From: Cohnella laeviribosi DSM 21336
Lineage (GTDB): Bacteria > Bacillota > Bacilli > Paenibacillales > Paenibacillaceae
NCBI RefSeq assembly: GCF_000378425.1
Contig: NZ_KB899808.1
Coordinates: 62,001-126,000, forward strand
Length of the DNA stretch: 64,000 nucleotides
Direction: 5' to 3'
Numbering within the stretch: the stretch's first letter is position 1; each line of letters opens with the position of its first letter. The translations under genes and the position numbers were made by a program. The notes under the pieces are model-generated. The model did not search any database and was not told the DNA's origin. It saw only the letters and a program-made list of their open reading frames with translations. Shown in pieces: positions 17,537 to 26,540 of this stretch.

Positions 17537-19135
17537 ATGTATCTGACCGTCGAGCAGGCCTTATCCGTCTATCCGCTTACCGAAGCCAGGCTAGTCGCGG
17601 GCAAAGCCGGACGAAACCGGATTGTCAAATCCGTGAATGTCATGGACGCTCCGGATATCGCGAATTGGATCAAAGAAGGCGAAATGCTGTTTACGACCGC
17701 CTATTTGATCAAGGATCATCCGGAAGAAGCGGCGGATCTGATCGTCAAGCTCAACCGGCGCGGCTCGTCGGGGCTCGGGATCAAGCTGGGGCGGTTCTGG
17801 ACCTCCATTCCCGATCGGCTGATCGCCCAAGCCGACGAGCTCGGATTTCCGCTCATCGAGCTTCCCTACCCATTCACATTTTCGGATCAAATCAACGGCC
17901 TGTTCCATGCCGAGATGAAACGGAATACAAGCGTGCTGCAGGATGTGCTGGATAAGCAAATCAGGCTGATGCGCTTCGCGCTGCAGACGAACCCGGTCCG
18001 GCAGTTGTTCGACGCGGTGGCGGAAGTGATCGGAGAACCGGTTGCGGTCGTCGGGTCGCGCGGCCGAATCGTATACAATACGTCCGCAGTCCCGGATGCG
18101 GAACTGGTGCGGGAATGGCCGTGGCCGCTTCGTCCGATGCGGGTCAAAAGCGAGGGTTGGCAAGCGTTCTGCGTTCCGCTTCTGAAAAACGATCGCTGCA
18201 CGGGATACGTGCTGTTTTTTACTCCGCGCCAGGTTCTGTCCGCCGTCGAGGAGAGCTTGTACATTCAAGCCTCCGAGCTGCTTTCCTTCCATTTGAATTT
18301 CAATGGCGGGCCTGATTTCGAGGTTTCGTCCCGCAACCATTTTAGCCAACTGATCAAGCGCCATCTCCAAGACGGCCTTCCGGCCGAAATGCTGGCCGAA
18401 TATGCGGAGCGCCGGGAGATCGGGACATTCAAGCGCCCGTATCGCTGCGTGCTGACGGATGTCGCCGGGCCGGCGGACGAAGCGGCGCGAATCGAAACGC
18501 TTGAATGGCTGAAGGAAGAATACGTTCATCATCCCCGCCTGCAAGAGATGGAAGGGCTGCACGTTTTGATGGAAGAAGGGCTGCTGTCCCTGTTTCCGGT
18601 CTCCGACGGCGAGGGGGACGGCGCGCTGGCCGCGGCGTTGGAGGATTGCTTGTCCGATCTGAAGAAAGTTGCGCCGAAAGCGGCCGTCAGTTGCCGCAAG
18701 ATCGGACCGCAACAACTGGCGGAAGCGTTCGGGGAGTGCCGGGAGACGCTCCGCTTGTCCGGGGAATGGGGGAGCGCGGGGCGCGTGATGCGCTGCGAGA
18801 CGCTGGATTTGGCGTTTCTTTTCGAGCATGTGCCCAAAGAAAAAATGCGGATGTACTGCGACCGCATGCTGGGCGGTCTGATGGGCAAGGACCCGGAATA
18901 TGCCCAGGAAATGCTCCGGACGCTGGAGGCTTATCTGGACAACGACGGCCAACTCAACGAGACGGCCAAAAAGCTGTTCATTCACCGCAACACGGCGACA
19001 TATCGCATTGAAAAGCTGAGCGAACTGCTGGATGTCGATTTCAAAAAAATCAACGATTTGCTGCGGCTCAAAATGGCGTTTCTGTTCCGGCGGATGCTGA
19101 GCGCGGAGGACGGCCGGACGGAGCGGGCGCGTTGA
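17537..19135 (+). CDS. pucR: PucR-family transcriptional regulator of purine catabolism
   Basis: A 532-residue regulator, as long as B. subtilis PucR. The N-terminal PucR domain is at about residues 1-125 (VEQALSVYPLTEARLVAGKAG, NVMDAPDIANWIKEGEMLFT). The C-terminal helix-turn-helix is at about 468-520 (LNETAKKLFIHRNTATYRIEK). A GGDEF-like middle part is probable. It starts at an ATG behind GGCGGAGGGG. It opens the purine island and probably activates it when purines are the nitrogen source. The following genes on the same strand begin 26 bases later. Confidence 0.92.
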   Translation: MYLTVEQALSVYPLTEARLVAGKAGRNRIVKSVNVMDAPDIANWIKEGEMLFTTAYLIKDHPEEAADLIVKLNRRGSSGLGIKLGRFWTSIPDRLIAQADELGFPLIELPYPFTFSDQINGLFHAEMKRNTSVLQDVLDKQIRLMRFALQTNPVRQLFDAVAEVIGEPVAVVGSRGRIVYNTSAVPDAELVREWPWPLRPMRVKSEGWQAFCVPLLKNDRCTGYVLFFTPRQVLSAVEESLYIQASELLSFHLNFNGGPDFEVSSRNHFSQLIKRHLQDGLPAEMLAEYAERREIGTFKRPYRCVLTDVAGPADEAARIETLEWLKEEYVHHPRLQEMEGLHVLMEEGLLSLFPVSDGEGDGALAAALEDCLSDLKKVAPKAAVSCRKIGPQQLAEAFGECRETLRLSGEWGSAGRVMRCETLDLAFLFEHVPKEKMRMYCDRMLGGLMGKDPEYAQEMLRTLEAYLDNDGQLNETAKKLFIHRNTATYRIEKLSELLDVDFKKINDLLRLKMAFLFRRMLSAEDGRTERAR

Positions 19136-19161
19136 CGTTCCGATTCGAGGGGGAAAAGGGT

Positions 19162-20487
19162 ATGGCGAAGACGGTGTTTCGCAACGCAACGATTATGACG
19201 ATGAACGATAACAACGACGTAATATTCGGGGATGTGTTGGTGGACGGCAACCGCATCGCCGGAATCGGCCCGGACCTTGGGGCGGAAGCGGACCGCGTCA
19301 TCGAGGCTAGGGGCAAGGTGCTGCTGCCCGGATTCGTGCAGACGCACATTCATCTTTGCCAAACGCTGTTCCGCGGGCGGGCGGACGACCTCGCGCTGAT
19401 CGACTGGCTGCGCAAGCGGATTTGGCCGCTGGAAGCGGCGCATTCGGAGGAATCGGTCTACTATTCGGCGCTGCTCGGTCTGGGCGAGCTGATCCGGAGC
19501 GGGACGACGACCATCCTGGACATGGAAACGGTGCATCATACGGAATCCGCTTTTCACGCGATCCGGGAAAGCGGCATTCGCGCGATTTCCGGCAAGGTCA
19601 TGATGGACCATGGAACGGAAGTGCCTTTGCCGCTGCAGGAGGATACGGACCGCTCGTTGCGGGAAAGCGTGGATTTGCTGGAAAAATGGAACGGAGCGGC
19701 GAACGGCCGCATTCAATATGCGTTTTGTCCGCGTTTTGTCGTCTCCTGCACCGAACGGCTGCTTACCGAGGTGCGCGATTTGTCGGCGCAATACGGGGTG
19801 CGGGTGCATACGCACGCGTCCGAAAACCGCGAGGAGATCGCGCTGGTGGAAGCCGAGCGGGGAATGCGCAATGTCGTCTATCTCGATCACATCGGCCTTG
19901 CAAGGCCTAATCTGATTCTGGCGCACAGCATTTGGCTGGACGAGGAAGAGAAGCGGATTATCCGGGAGCGCGGCGTCAAAGTGACGCATTGTCCGGGCTC
20001 CAACCTGAAGCTGGCGTCCGGCATCGCCGAAGTTCCCGATCTGATGGAGCGCGGCATTCCGGTCGGGCTCGGCGCGGACGGGGCGCCTTGCAACAACAAC
20101 CTGGATATGTTTCAGGAAATGCGCCTTACGGCGTTTATTCAGAAAGTGCGGCACGGGCCGACCGTGATGGATGCCCGGACCGTCCTGCGGATGGCGACGA
20201 TGGGCGGCGCGGAGGTGCTGGGGCTTGCGAACGAGATCGGCAGCATCGAACCGGGCAAGCTCGCCGATTTGCAGCTTCTCGATCTGGAGGATTTTCATAC
20301 GTTCCCTTCTTACGATGCCGATTTGTTTTCCAGGGTGGTGTATGCGGCGACAAGAGGCGACGTGGACACGGTGATGATCGACGGGGAGATCGTGATGTCC
20401 GGCAAGCGCGTGATCACGATCGACCGGGAGGAGACGCTGAAAGGGGCGGACCGCTCGTTAAAAGCGCTGCTTGCGAGAATCGGGTAG
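19162..20487 (+). CDS. Metal-dependent amidohydrolase, purine-deaminase-like (Atz/Trz/SsnA family)
   Basis: A 441-residue amidohydrolase with a TIM barrel. Metal ligands are visible at THIH (H62, H64), HTHASE, LAHSIW and the aspartate in LGADGAPCNNN. The pattern resembles deaminases of SAH, MTA, 5'-deoxyadenosine and 8-oxoguanine. I chose the ATG at 19162 behind GAGGGGG; an in-frame TTG at 19132 overlaps pucR and lacks a site. In this island the likely substrate is an aminopurine (guanine, adenine derivative or oxidised guanine). A second, unrelated deaminase is encoded at 30248. Confidence 0.8.
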   Translation: MAKTVFRNATIMTMNDNNDVIFGDVLVDGNRIAGIGPDLGAEADRVIEARGKVLLPGFVQTHIHLCQTLFRGRADDLALIDWLRKRIWPLEAAHSEESVYYSALLGLGELIRSGTTTILDMETVHHTESAFHAIRESGIRAISGKVMMDHGTEVPLPLQEDTDRSLRESVDLLEKWNGAANGRIQYAFCPRFVVSCTERLLTEVRDLSAQYGVRVHTHASENREEIALVEAERGMRNVVYLDHIGLARPNLILAHSIWLDEEEKRIIRERGVKVTHCPGSNLKLASGIAEVPDLMERGIPVGLGADGAPCNNNLDMFQEMRLTAFIQKVRHGPTVMDARTVLRMATMGGAEVLGLANEIGSIEPGKLADLQLLDLEDFHTFPSYDADLFSRVVYAATRGDVDTVMIDGEIVMSGKRVITIDREETLKGADRSLKALLARIG

Positions 20488-20499
20488 GAGGCGAAAGAG

Positions 20500-21555
20500 A
20501 TGGACGGTTTCGAAATCTTGTCTTTCCTTCGGCGGAGCGGGGAGGCGGCCGTGCTGGCGACGGTTGTCGGCGTGGAAGGCCATGCGTACCGGAAACCCGG
20601 CGCGATGATGCTGCTTATGGCGGACGGCAATACGATCGGAAGCATCAGTCCCGGCTGCCTGGAAGCCGATCTTCGCGAGCGGGTTCCGGAACTGCTGCGA
20701 AGCGGGCGAAGCGAGCTTGTCGTTTACGACATGCGCCCGGAGGAGGATGCGATGTGGGGGGAGTCGGTCGGATGCGGCGGCGTCGCGCGCATTCTGCTGG
20801 AACCGGTCGAGGGGGAGCTCCGCGAAGCGCTGGCCAAGGCTGGCGAGCTAACTGACGCGGGCTATACGGTCCGCTTGAACCGATACAAGTCGAGCCGGGG
20901 GTTCCGGTACGAGACGGAGATATGCCGGGAAGCCGAGAGGGAGGATGCGCAGTCCCGGGAAGCTTCGCGCAAGGCGTCTCCTTACCATAGCGTGCGCTTT
21001 GAGCCGAGGCCCCGCCTTGTCCTGTTCGGCGCCGGGCCGGACGCGGAGCCGATCGTTCGTCTGGCCGAACGCATCGGTTTCCGGATCGCCGTCGCCGACT
21101 GGCGGCCTTCGCTCGTTACGGCGGAACGCTTTCCCCGCGCCGAGCTTGCGGTCGGTTCGGCCGCCGATATCGTATGCAGACTCGCGATCGGCAGGAGCGA
21201 CTACGCGATCGTTTGCGGCCATCAGATCCGCAGAGACCGTGAGATGCTGGAGCGGCTGCTGGCGATCGGTCCGGCTTATGTCGGGGTGATGGGATCGGCA
21301 AGCCGGATCCGGCATCTGTTCGAAGGGCTGCCCGTCCCGCCTTATGTCCATGCTCCGGTGGGGCTTGACATCGGCAGCGAAGGGGCGGAGGAGATTGCGG
21401 TCAGCGTCGCGGCGGAGCTGATTGCGGTTCGCAGGCGGCGCCGCCGGGCGGATGCGGGAGCGCTGCGGGCCGGAGGGCGGGAAGCGGCGGAATTGGCGTC
21501 CATGGATGATGAGGAGACGAAAGTTGTGTCGTCCCCTCTCGCTTGCGATTTGTGA
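20500..21555 (+). CDS. XdhC/CoxI-family molybdenum cofactor insertion factor (PucA-like)
   Basis: A 351-residue XdhC-type protein. The N-terminal domain has AVLATVVGVEGHAYRKPGAMML and GSISPGCLEADL. The C-terminal half is a Rossmann domain (LVLFGAGPDAEPIVRLAE, then GVMGSASRIRHL). The family inserts sulfurated molybdenum cofactor into xanthine dehydrogenase, here the enzyme encoded at 26541-30273. It closes the pucR run, 12 bases after the amidohydrolase. It corresponds to B. subtilis PucA. Confidence 0.88.
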   Translation: MDGFEILSFLRRSGEAAVLATVVGVEGHAYRKPGAMMLLMADGNTIGSISPGCLEADLRERVPELLRSGRSELVVYDMRPEEDAMWGESVGCGGVARILLEPVEGELREALAKAGELTDAGYTVRLNRYKSSRGFRYETEICREAEREDAQSREASRKASPYHSVRFEPRPRLVLFGAGPDAEPIVRLAERIGFRIAVADWRPSLVTAERFPRAELAVGSAADIVCRLAIGRSDYAIVCGHQIRRDREMLERLLAIGPAYVGVMGSASRIRHLFEGLPVPPYVHAPVGLDIGSEGAEEIAVSVAAELIAVRRRRRRADAGALRAGGREAAELASMDDEETKVVSSPLACDL

Positions 21556-21590
21556 TATGTTTATGTAATAAAGTATAACATAATTCATGT

Positions 21591-21628
21591 CGAACAGTGC
21601 ATCGCGCACAATGTTCGGGTCGTTTTTT
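21591..21628 (+). terminator. Probable terminator after xdhC
   Basis: CGAACA-GTGC (21591-21600) pairs with GCAC-AA-TGTTCG (21606-21617) with a 2-base bulge. A T6 run follows after five bases. The distance to the T-run makes it weaker than others in this window. Confidence 0.55.
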
Positions 21629-21643
21629 CATCATTTTCGCCAA

Positions 21644-21688
21644 TTAAATGTCATTTAAGTTGACTCATAAATAACGCGTACGTATATT
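21644..21688 (+). promoter_or_regulatory. Promoter of the transporter-xdh-uricase operon with adjacent palindrome
   Basis: TTGACT (21660-21665) and TATATT (21683-21688) have a 17-base spacer. Directly upstream of the -35 box lies TTAAATGTCATTTAA (21644-21658), a perfect palindrome with 7-base arms centred near -44, a typical activator position. This promoter should drive everything from the BMP lipoprotein to uraH. Confidence 0.78.
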
Positions 21689-21755
21689 GGAGTTACATCA
21701 ATGGCGAAAAGCTTCCATGAAGGCAAAAAAGAACAGAAAGTCGGGGAGGAAAAAG

Positions 21756-22901
21756 ATGAAAAGGATGAAGAGGTCATGGACGCTCGGTATCGTTTTGGTT
21801 TTCGCATGGGCTGCAGTGCTTTCCGCATGCGGCGGGAACAACGGAAAGCCGTCCGCTTCCGCGCCGGCAAGCGAATCGCCCTCGGCTTCCGCCGGAGCGC
21901 CGGGGATCGCCAAGCCGCGCGTCGCGTTCGTCTATATCGGCCCTCCGGGGGACGGCGGATGGACGTATCAGCACGATGAGGGAAGAAAGTATATGGAAAA
22001 AGAGCTCGGCATCCAGGCCGACACCGTCGAGAACGTGCCGGAAAGCGCGGACGCCGAACGGGTGATCGGCGAGCTGGCGCAAAATCACGACATCATTTTC
22101 ACGACCAGCTTCGGGTATATGGATCAAACGCTCAATGTGGCGAAGAAATTCCCGAACGTCAAGTTCGAGCACGTGGCCGGCTACAAGACGAACGACAACA
22201 TGGCGACGTACTTCGGCAAAAACTGGGAGGCCAGCTACTTAAGCGGCATCGCCGCCGGCAAAATGACGAAAAAGAACCTGATCGGCTACGTCGCGGCTTT
22301 CCCGATTCCGGAGCTGATTTACAACATCAACGCGTTTGCGCTCGGCGTCCAAAGCGTCAACAAAGACGCCAAAGTCAGCGTGGTCTGGTCGAACACCTGG
22401 TTCGATCCGACGGCCGAACGGAACGCCGCCGTAAGCCTGCTCGACAAGGGGGCCGACGTTCTGCTCGCCTACCAGGATTCCCCGGCTTCGCTGCAGGCCG
22501 CAGCTGAAAGGGGCGCCATGGCGGGGGGCAACGATTCCGATATGACGCGTTACGCTCCCGAAGCCTACCTGACCAACCCGGTTTGGAACTGGGGCCCGTA
22601 TTACGTGAAAAAGGTGAAGGCGCTGATGGAGGGGACGTGGACCAACGAGCCGTACCTCGGGTCGTTCCAGGACGGCATGGTGGATATCGCGCCGCTCGGT
22701 CCGAGCGTGCCGGACGACGTGAAGCAGCTTGTCAACGAAACGAAGGAGAAATTCGTGCGCGGCGAACTGAACGTCTTTACCGGACCGATCCTTGACCAGA
22801 GCGGAGCCGAGAAGGTCGCCGCCGGGCAGGCGCTGACCGACGCGGAAATATTGGAGATGAACTGGTTCGTCAAAGGCGTGGAAGGCACCATTCCCCAATA
22901 A
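21756..22901 (+). CDS. BMP-family ABC transporter substrate-binding lipoprotein
   Basis: A 381-residue lipoprotein. A short basic start and hydrophobic core end in LSAC with the lipidated Cys25, followed by a Ser/Ala-rich linker. The mature part has VAFVYIGPPGDGGWTYQHDEG and matches the basic membrane protein / PnrA family of nucleoside binders. The ATG at 21756 sits behind GGGGAGGA; the frame is open further upstream but without a better start. It is the receptor for the importer encoded by the next three genes; the island suggests a purine ligand. Confidence 0.9.
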   Translation: MKRMKRSWTLGIVLVFAWAAVLSACGGNNGKPSASAPASESPSASAGAPGIAKPRVAFVYIGPPGDGGWTYQHDEGRKYMEKELGIQADTVENVPESADAERVIGELAQNHDIIFTTSFGYMDQTLNVAKKFPNVKFEHVAGYKTNDNMATYFGKNWEASYLSGIAAGKMTKKNLIGYVAAFPIPELIYNINAFALGVQSVNKDAKVSVVWSNTWFDPTAERNAAVSLLDKGADVLLAYQDSPASLQAAAERGAMAGGNDSDMTRYAPEAYLTNPVWNWGPYYVKKVKALMEGTWTNEPYLGSFQDGMVDIAPLGPSVPDDVKQLVNETKEKFVRGELNVFTGPILDQSGAEKVAAGQALTDAEILEMNWFVKGVEGTIPQ

Positions 22902-22915
22902 AGGAGGAGGCGGCA

Positions 22916-24454
22916 ATGGCCGAAACGTACTCTCTGGAAATGAAGCGGATCGTCAAGCGGTTCGGAAGCGTGCTTGCAAGCGATCATGTCGATTTTGCCT
23001 GCAAGCCGGGGGAAATCCACGCGCTGCTCGGCGAAAACGGGGCCGGCAAGAGCACGATCATGTGCATGCTGTCCGGCGTCTACCGTCCGACCAGCGGCGA
23101 GATTTACATCCACGGGCAAAAGGTTCGGATCCGTTCCCCCAAAGAGGCGGCCCGGCTCGGGATCGGCATGGTGTTCCAGAACTTCCGGCTCGTTCAGACG
23201 CTTACGGCCGCGGAAAACATCGTGCTCGGCGAGAAAAGCGCCTTCTGGCGCGGGCCGAACTGGATGCGGCGCAAACAGGAGGAAATCGCGGCGATCGCGG
23301 AGCGCTTCGGCTTGGCCTTTCCCGTCGACCGCCCGATTTGGCAGCTGTCGGTCGGGGAGCAGCAGCGGGTGGAAATCGTCAAGACGCTGTACCGCGGGGC
23401 CGAATTCATCATTTTGGACGAACCGACTTCCGTCCTGACCCCCGGGGAAGCGGAGCAATTGTTCGCGACGCTCGCGCAGATGAAGGCCGAAGGCAAAACC
23501 GTCATTCTGACGACGCATAAGCTCAAAGAAGTGATGGCCGTCGCGGACCGGATTTCGGTCATGCGCAAGGGGCGCATGATGCAGACGATCGATCGGGCGG
23601 ACACGAACGAGAAAGCGCTGGCCCGCCTGATGGTCGGCAAAGACATCGCCCCTGTCGCCCGGCAGCGGGACCGGCGCCCGAGAGGCGACGTGCTGCTCGA
23701 CGTTCGGCATCTGGACGTATATGCCGAGCACGGGCGCAAAGCGCTTGACGATTTGAGCTTCCAGGTGCGGGCGGGCGAGATCGTGGGGGTCGCCGGCGTG
23801 GCCGGCAACGGGCAGAAGGAGCTGGCCGAGGTGCTCAGCGGTCTTCTTCCGTGGAAGAAAGGCAGCATCGTCTTTAACGGCAAGGAATTCAAAACCGCGT
23901 CCGTTCGCGCGGCGATCGAAGCCGGCATTTCGCATGTGCCGGAAAACCGGATGAAGAGCGGCCTTGCGGGCAGCCTGGGCGCCGTCGACAATCTGTTGGC
24001 CAAAACGTACCGGTCGCCTGAGCGCTCGAAGTACGGTTTCTTGCTTACAGGGAGCAACCGGAGGTGGTCTCAGCAACTGGTCGAGCGGTTCGACGTCAAA
24101 ACCCCAAGTCTCGATACGCCGGTCGGCCAGCTGTCCGGGGGCAACCAGCAGAAGCTGCTGCTTGCCCGCGAGATCGATCGGCAGCCGCTGCTGATGGTGG
24201 CCGTTCATCCGACGCAGGGGCTCGACGTCGGCGCGGCGGAAGGGGTGCACCGGTTGCTGAACGAGTTGCGCGGCGCCTCGAAAAGCGTGCTGCTCATTTC
24301 CGAGGACCTGGATGAAATCATGCAGCTCTCCGACCGGATTTTGGTCCTCTACAACGGACGCATCGCGGCAGAAATAGGCCGGGAAGAGGCGGACCGGGAA
24401 ACTATCGGGATGTATATGGCCGGGCTGCAGCGTGCGAAGGAGGAGGCGGTATGA
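22916..24454 (+). CDS. ABC transporter ATP-binding protein, tandem ATPase (nucleoside/sugar type)
   Basis: A 512-residue protein with two fused ATPase domains. Domain 1 has Walker A GENGAGKST (residues 39-47), signature LSVGEQQR and Walker B FIILDEPTS. Domain 2 has the degenerate Walker A GVAGNGQKE and signature LSGGNQQK, the asymmetric pattern of RbsA/YufO-type importers. It powers uptake through the two permeases that follow and overlaps the first by ATGA. It begins 14 bases after the lipoprotein gene behind AAAGGAGGAGG. Confidence 0.93.
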   Translation: MAETYSLEMKRIVKRFGSVLASDHVDFACKPGEIHALLGENGAGKSTIMCMLSGVYRPTSGEIYIHGQKVRIRSPKEAARLGIGMVFQNFRLVQTLTAAENIVLGEKSAFWRGPNWMRRKQEEIAAIAERFGLAFPVDRPIWQLSVGEQQRVEIVKTLYRGAEFIILDEPTSVLTPGEAEQLFATLAQMKAEGKTVILTTHKLKEVMAVADRISVMRKGRMMQTIDRADTNEKALARLMVGKDIAPVARQRDRRPRGDVLLDVRHLDVYAEHGRKALDDLSFQVRAGEIVGVAGVAGNGQKELAEVLSGLLPWKKGSIVFNGKEFKTASVRAAIEAGISHVPENRMKSGLAGSLGAVDNLLAKTYRSPERSKYGFLLTGSNRRWSQQLVERFDVKTPSLDTPVGQLSGGNQQKLLLAREIDRQPLLMVAVHPTQGLDVGAAEGVHRLLNELRGASKSVLLISEDLDEIMQLSDRILVLYNGRIAAEIGREEADRETIGMYMAGLQRAKEEAV

Positions 24455-25563
24455 GCGAACGTTCGGCCGCCGCCTTGATCGGCGAGCAGGAGACCCCGGC
24501 TGCAAAGGGGCGGTTTTCCTTCCGGCTTGAGATCGATCCGGCCCGCAAGGAAAGCCCGTGGTGGATGACGATCGTGTCGGTCGTCCTCGCCCTGCTGCTG
24601 TGCGCCGTCTTCATTGCCGCCAACGGCAAAAACCCGGTCGAGGTCTACGGGAAAATGCTAAGAGGCGCGTTCGGCAGCGAATTCGGCATTACGGAAACGC
24701 TGGTTAAAGCCATCCCGCTGCTGCTGTGCGGCCTGGGCGTATCGATCGCCTACCGGATATCCGTCTGGAACATCGGCGCGGAAGGGCAATTTGTCGCCGG
24801 CGCCATCGCCGCGACTGCGGTTACGATCTATTTTCCCGGCCTGCCGTTTTACGCGTCGATTCCGCTGATGATCGTCTTTGCGATCGCCGCGGGCGGAATC
24901 TGGGGAGCGTTGACGGCGATCCCGAAGACGTATTTTCAGGTCAACGAGCTCATTACCTCTTTGATGCTGAATTATGTGGCGTTGCTGGCGCTCGACTACG
25001 TCGTGTTCGATCCGTGGAGAGACCCGAAAGGGTTCAATTTTCCGGGAACGCCGATGTTCACCGAAGCGCAGACGCTGCCGGTTCTGGGCGACACCCGCCT
25101 TCACTTCGGCCTGGTGATCGCGCTTGCGGCCGTCGCTTTATACGCGTTCATGATTCGCTACACCCGCTGGGGCTACGAGCTGCGGCTGATCGGCGCGAAT
25201 CCCGAGGCGGCCAACCATGCGGGCATCAACCTCAAGCGGAACATCCTGATCGTCATGATCGTCAGCGGGGCGCTTGCGGGAATCGCGGGCATGAGCGAAG
25301 TGTCCGGCGTCGCGCACCGGCTGATGTACGGCATCTCGCCCGGCTACGGCTACACCGCCATTATCGTCGCCTGGATCGCCAAGCTGCATCCGCTCGGGCT
25401 CGTCGCCGCTTCCGTGCTGTTCGGCGGCCTGATCGTCGGCGGCTACAGCGTGCAGACGCTCGGCCTTCCGTCTTCGATTTCCACCATGCTGCAAGGCGCG
25501 ATTCTGTTCTTTCTGATCGCCGGCAACATGGCGGCCAAGTTCCGCTTGCGGCGCAACGGTTGA
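24451..25563 (+). CDS. ABC transporter permease (YufP-like)
   Basis: A 370-residue membrane protein with about 9-10 hydrophobic segments. Family signs include WNIGAEGQFVAGAIAA and GANPEAANHAGINLKRN, typical of the BPD_transp_2 permeases that pair with BMP receptors. It overlaps the ATPase gene by four bases and is followed by a second permease after 15 bases. The two permeases should form the heterodimeric channel. Confidence 0.92.
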   Translation: MSERSAAALIGEQETPAAKGRFSFRLEIDPARKESPWWMTIVSVVLALLLCAVFIAANGKNPVEVYGKMLRGAFGSEFGITETLVKAIPLLLCGLGVSIAYRISVWNIGAEGQFVAGAIAATAVTIYFPGLPFYASIPLMIVFAIAAGGIWGALTAIPKTYFQVNELITSLMLNYVALLALDYVVFDPWRDPKGFNFPGTPMFTEAQTLPVLGDTRLHFGLVIALAAVALYAFMIRYTRWGYELRLIGANPEAANHAGINLKRNILIVMIVSGALAGIAGMSEVSGVAHRLMYGISPGYGYTAIIVAWIAKLHPLGLVAASVLFGGLIVGGYSVQTLGLPSSISTMLQGAILFFLIAGNMAAKFRLRRNG

Positions 25564-25578
25564 AAGGGGCGTTCGGTC

Positions 25579-26508
25579 ATGGAATGGTTCATTCAATTGG
25601 CGGTCGCGGCCATCGCGTCCGGAACGCCGCTGCTCTTCGCCACGCTCGGCGGCATTTTGAACGAGCGGTCCGGCATAATCCAACTGGGCGCGGAGGGCAT
25701 CATGCTGATGGGAGCGGTCACCGCCTGCATGACGTACCTTCATACCGGCAGCTTTATCGCCTCGCTGCTTGCCGTCGCCGGCGTAGGCGCCGCGCTCGGG
25801 CTCCTGCACGCGTTCATGTGCGTGACGCTGCGTACGAACCAGGTCGTCAGCGGCCTTGCGATGACGCTGTTCGGGAGCGGGCTCAGCGCCTACCTGGGCA
25901 AATCCGTCGCCGGCACTCCGATTCCCGGTTCCGTGCCGAAGCTCGATTTGCCGTTTCTTGAGCCGCTGCCGGTGATCGGGGACATTTTCGCCCGTCTGGA
26001 CGTGCTGACCTGGTTCAGCTTCGCCCTTGTCATCGTTTTGCATCTGTTGATCCACCGGACTTCCTGGGGGCTGCATCTGCGGGCGATCGGCGACAATCCG
26101 GCTACGGCCGACGTCATGGGCATTCGCGTCCAGCTCTTGAAGTACGGCTATACCGTTGCGGGCTCGATGCTGATCGGGCTGGCCGGCGCGGATTTGCTGC
26201 TCGCGTATTCGCCGACCTGGATCGAAGGCATGACGGCCGGACGCGGCTGGATCGCGGTCGCGCTTATCATCTTTGCCCGGTGGAACCCGCTGCGCGCGCT
26301 GTTCTGCGCTTATTTCTTCGGCGTGATGGACACGATCGGCTTCAAAATTCAGCTCATCGGCAGCAGCATTCCTTCTTATTTTCTGAAAATGATTCCGTAT
26401 GTCGTCACGATTCTCGTGCTGATGTATTTGGGATGGCGAAACCGCAACAAGCCGACGGGCGCTCCCGAAGCGCTCGGCATTCCGTACATTCGGGAACAGC
26501 GTTTTTAA
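25579..26508 (+). CDS. ABC transporter permease (YufQ-like)
   Basis: A 309-residue membrane protein, the shorter partner of the permease pair. It shows LFATLGGILNERSGIIQLGAEG near the N-terminus and LRAIGDNPATADVMGI in the middle, both conserved in this family. The importer as a whole resembles the NupNOPQ guanosine transporter of B. subtilis, so a nucleoside or purine substrate is the natural guess. It ends 32 bases before the xanthine dehydrogenase genes. Confidence 0.92.
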   Translation: MEWFIQLAVAAIASGTPLLFATLGGILNERSGIIQLGAEGIMLMGAVTACMTYLHTGSFIASLLAVAGVGAALGLLHAFMCVTLRTNQVVSGLAMTLFGSGLSAYLGKSVAGTPIPGSVPKLDLPFLEPLPVIGDIFARLDVLTWFSFALVIVLHLLIHRTSWGLHLRAIGDNPATADVMGIRVQLLKYGYTVAGSMLIGLAGADLLLAYSPTWIEGMTAGRGWIAVALIIFARWNPLRALFCAYFFGVMDTIGFKIQLIGSSIPSYFLKMIPYVVTILVLMYLGWRNRNKPTGAPEALGIPYIREQRF

Positions 26509-26540
26509 ATCCATGAACGACTGGATGGGAGGGGACAAGG

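Noticed and set aside
21660-21755. A second purine riboswitch in the leader of the BMP lipoprotein gene
   Set aside because: The predicted leader is only about 60 bases long and lacks the conserved TTTCTACC and P2/P3 loop sequences.
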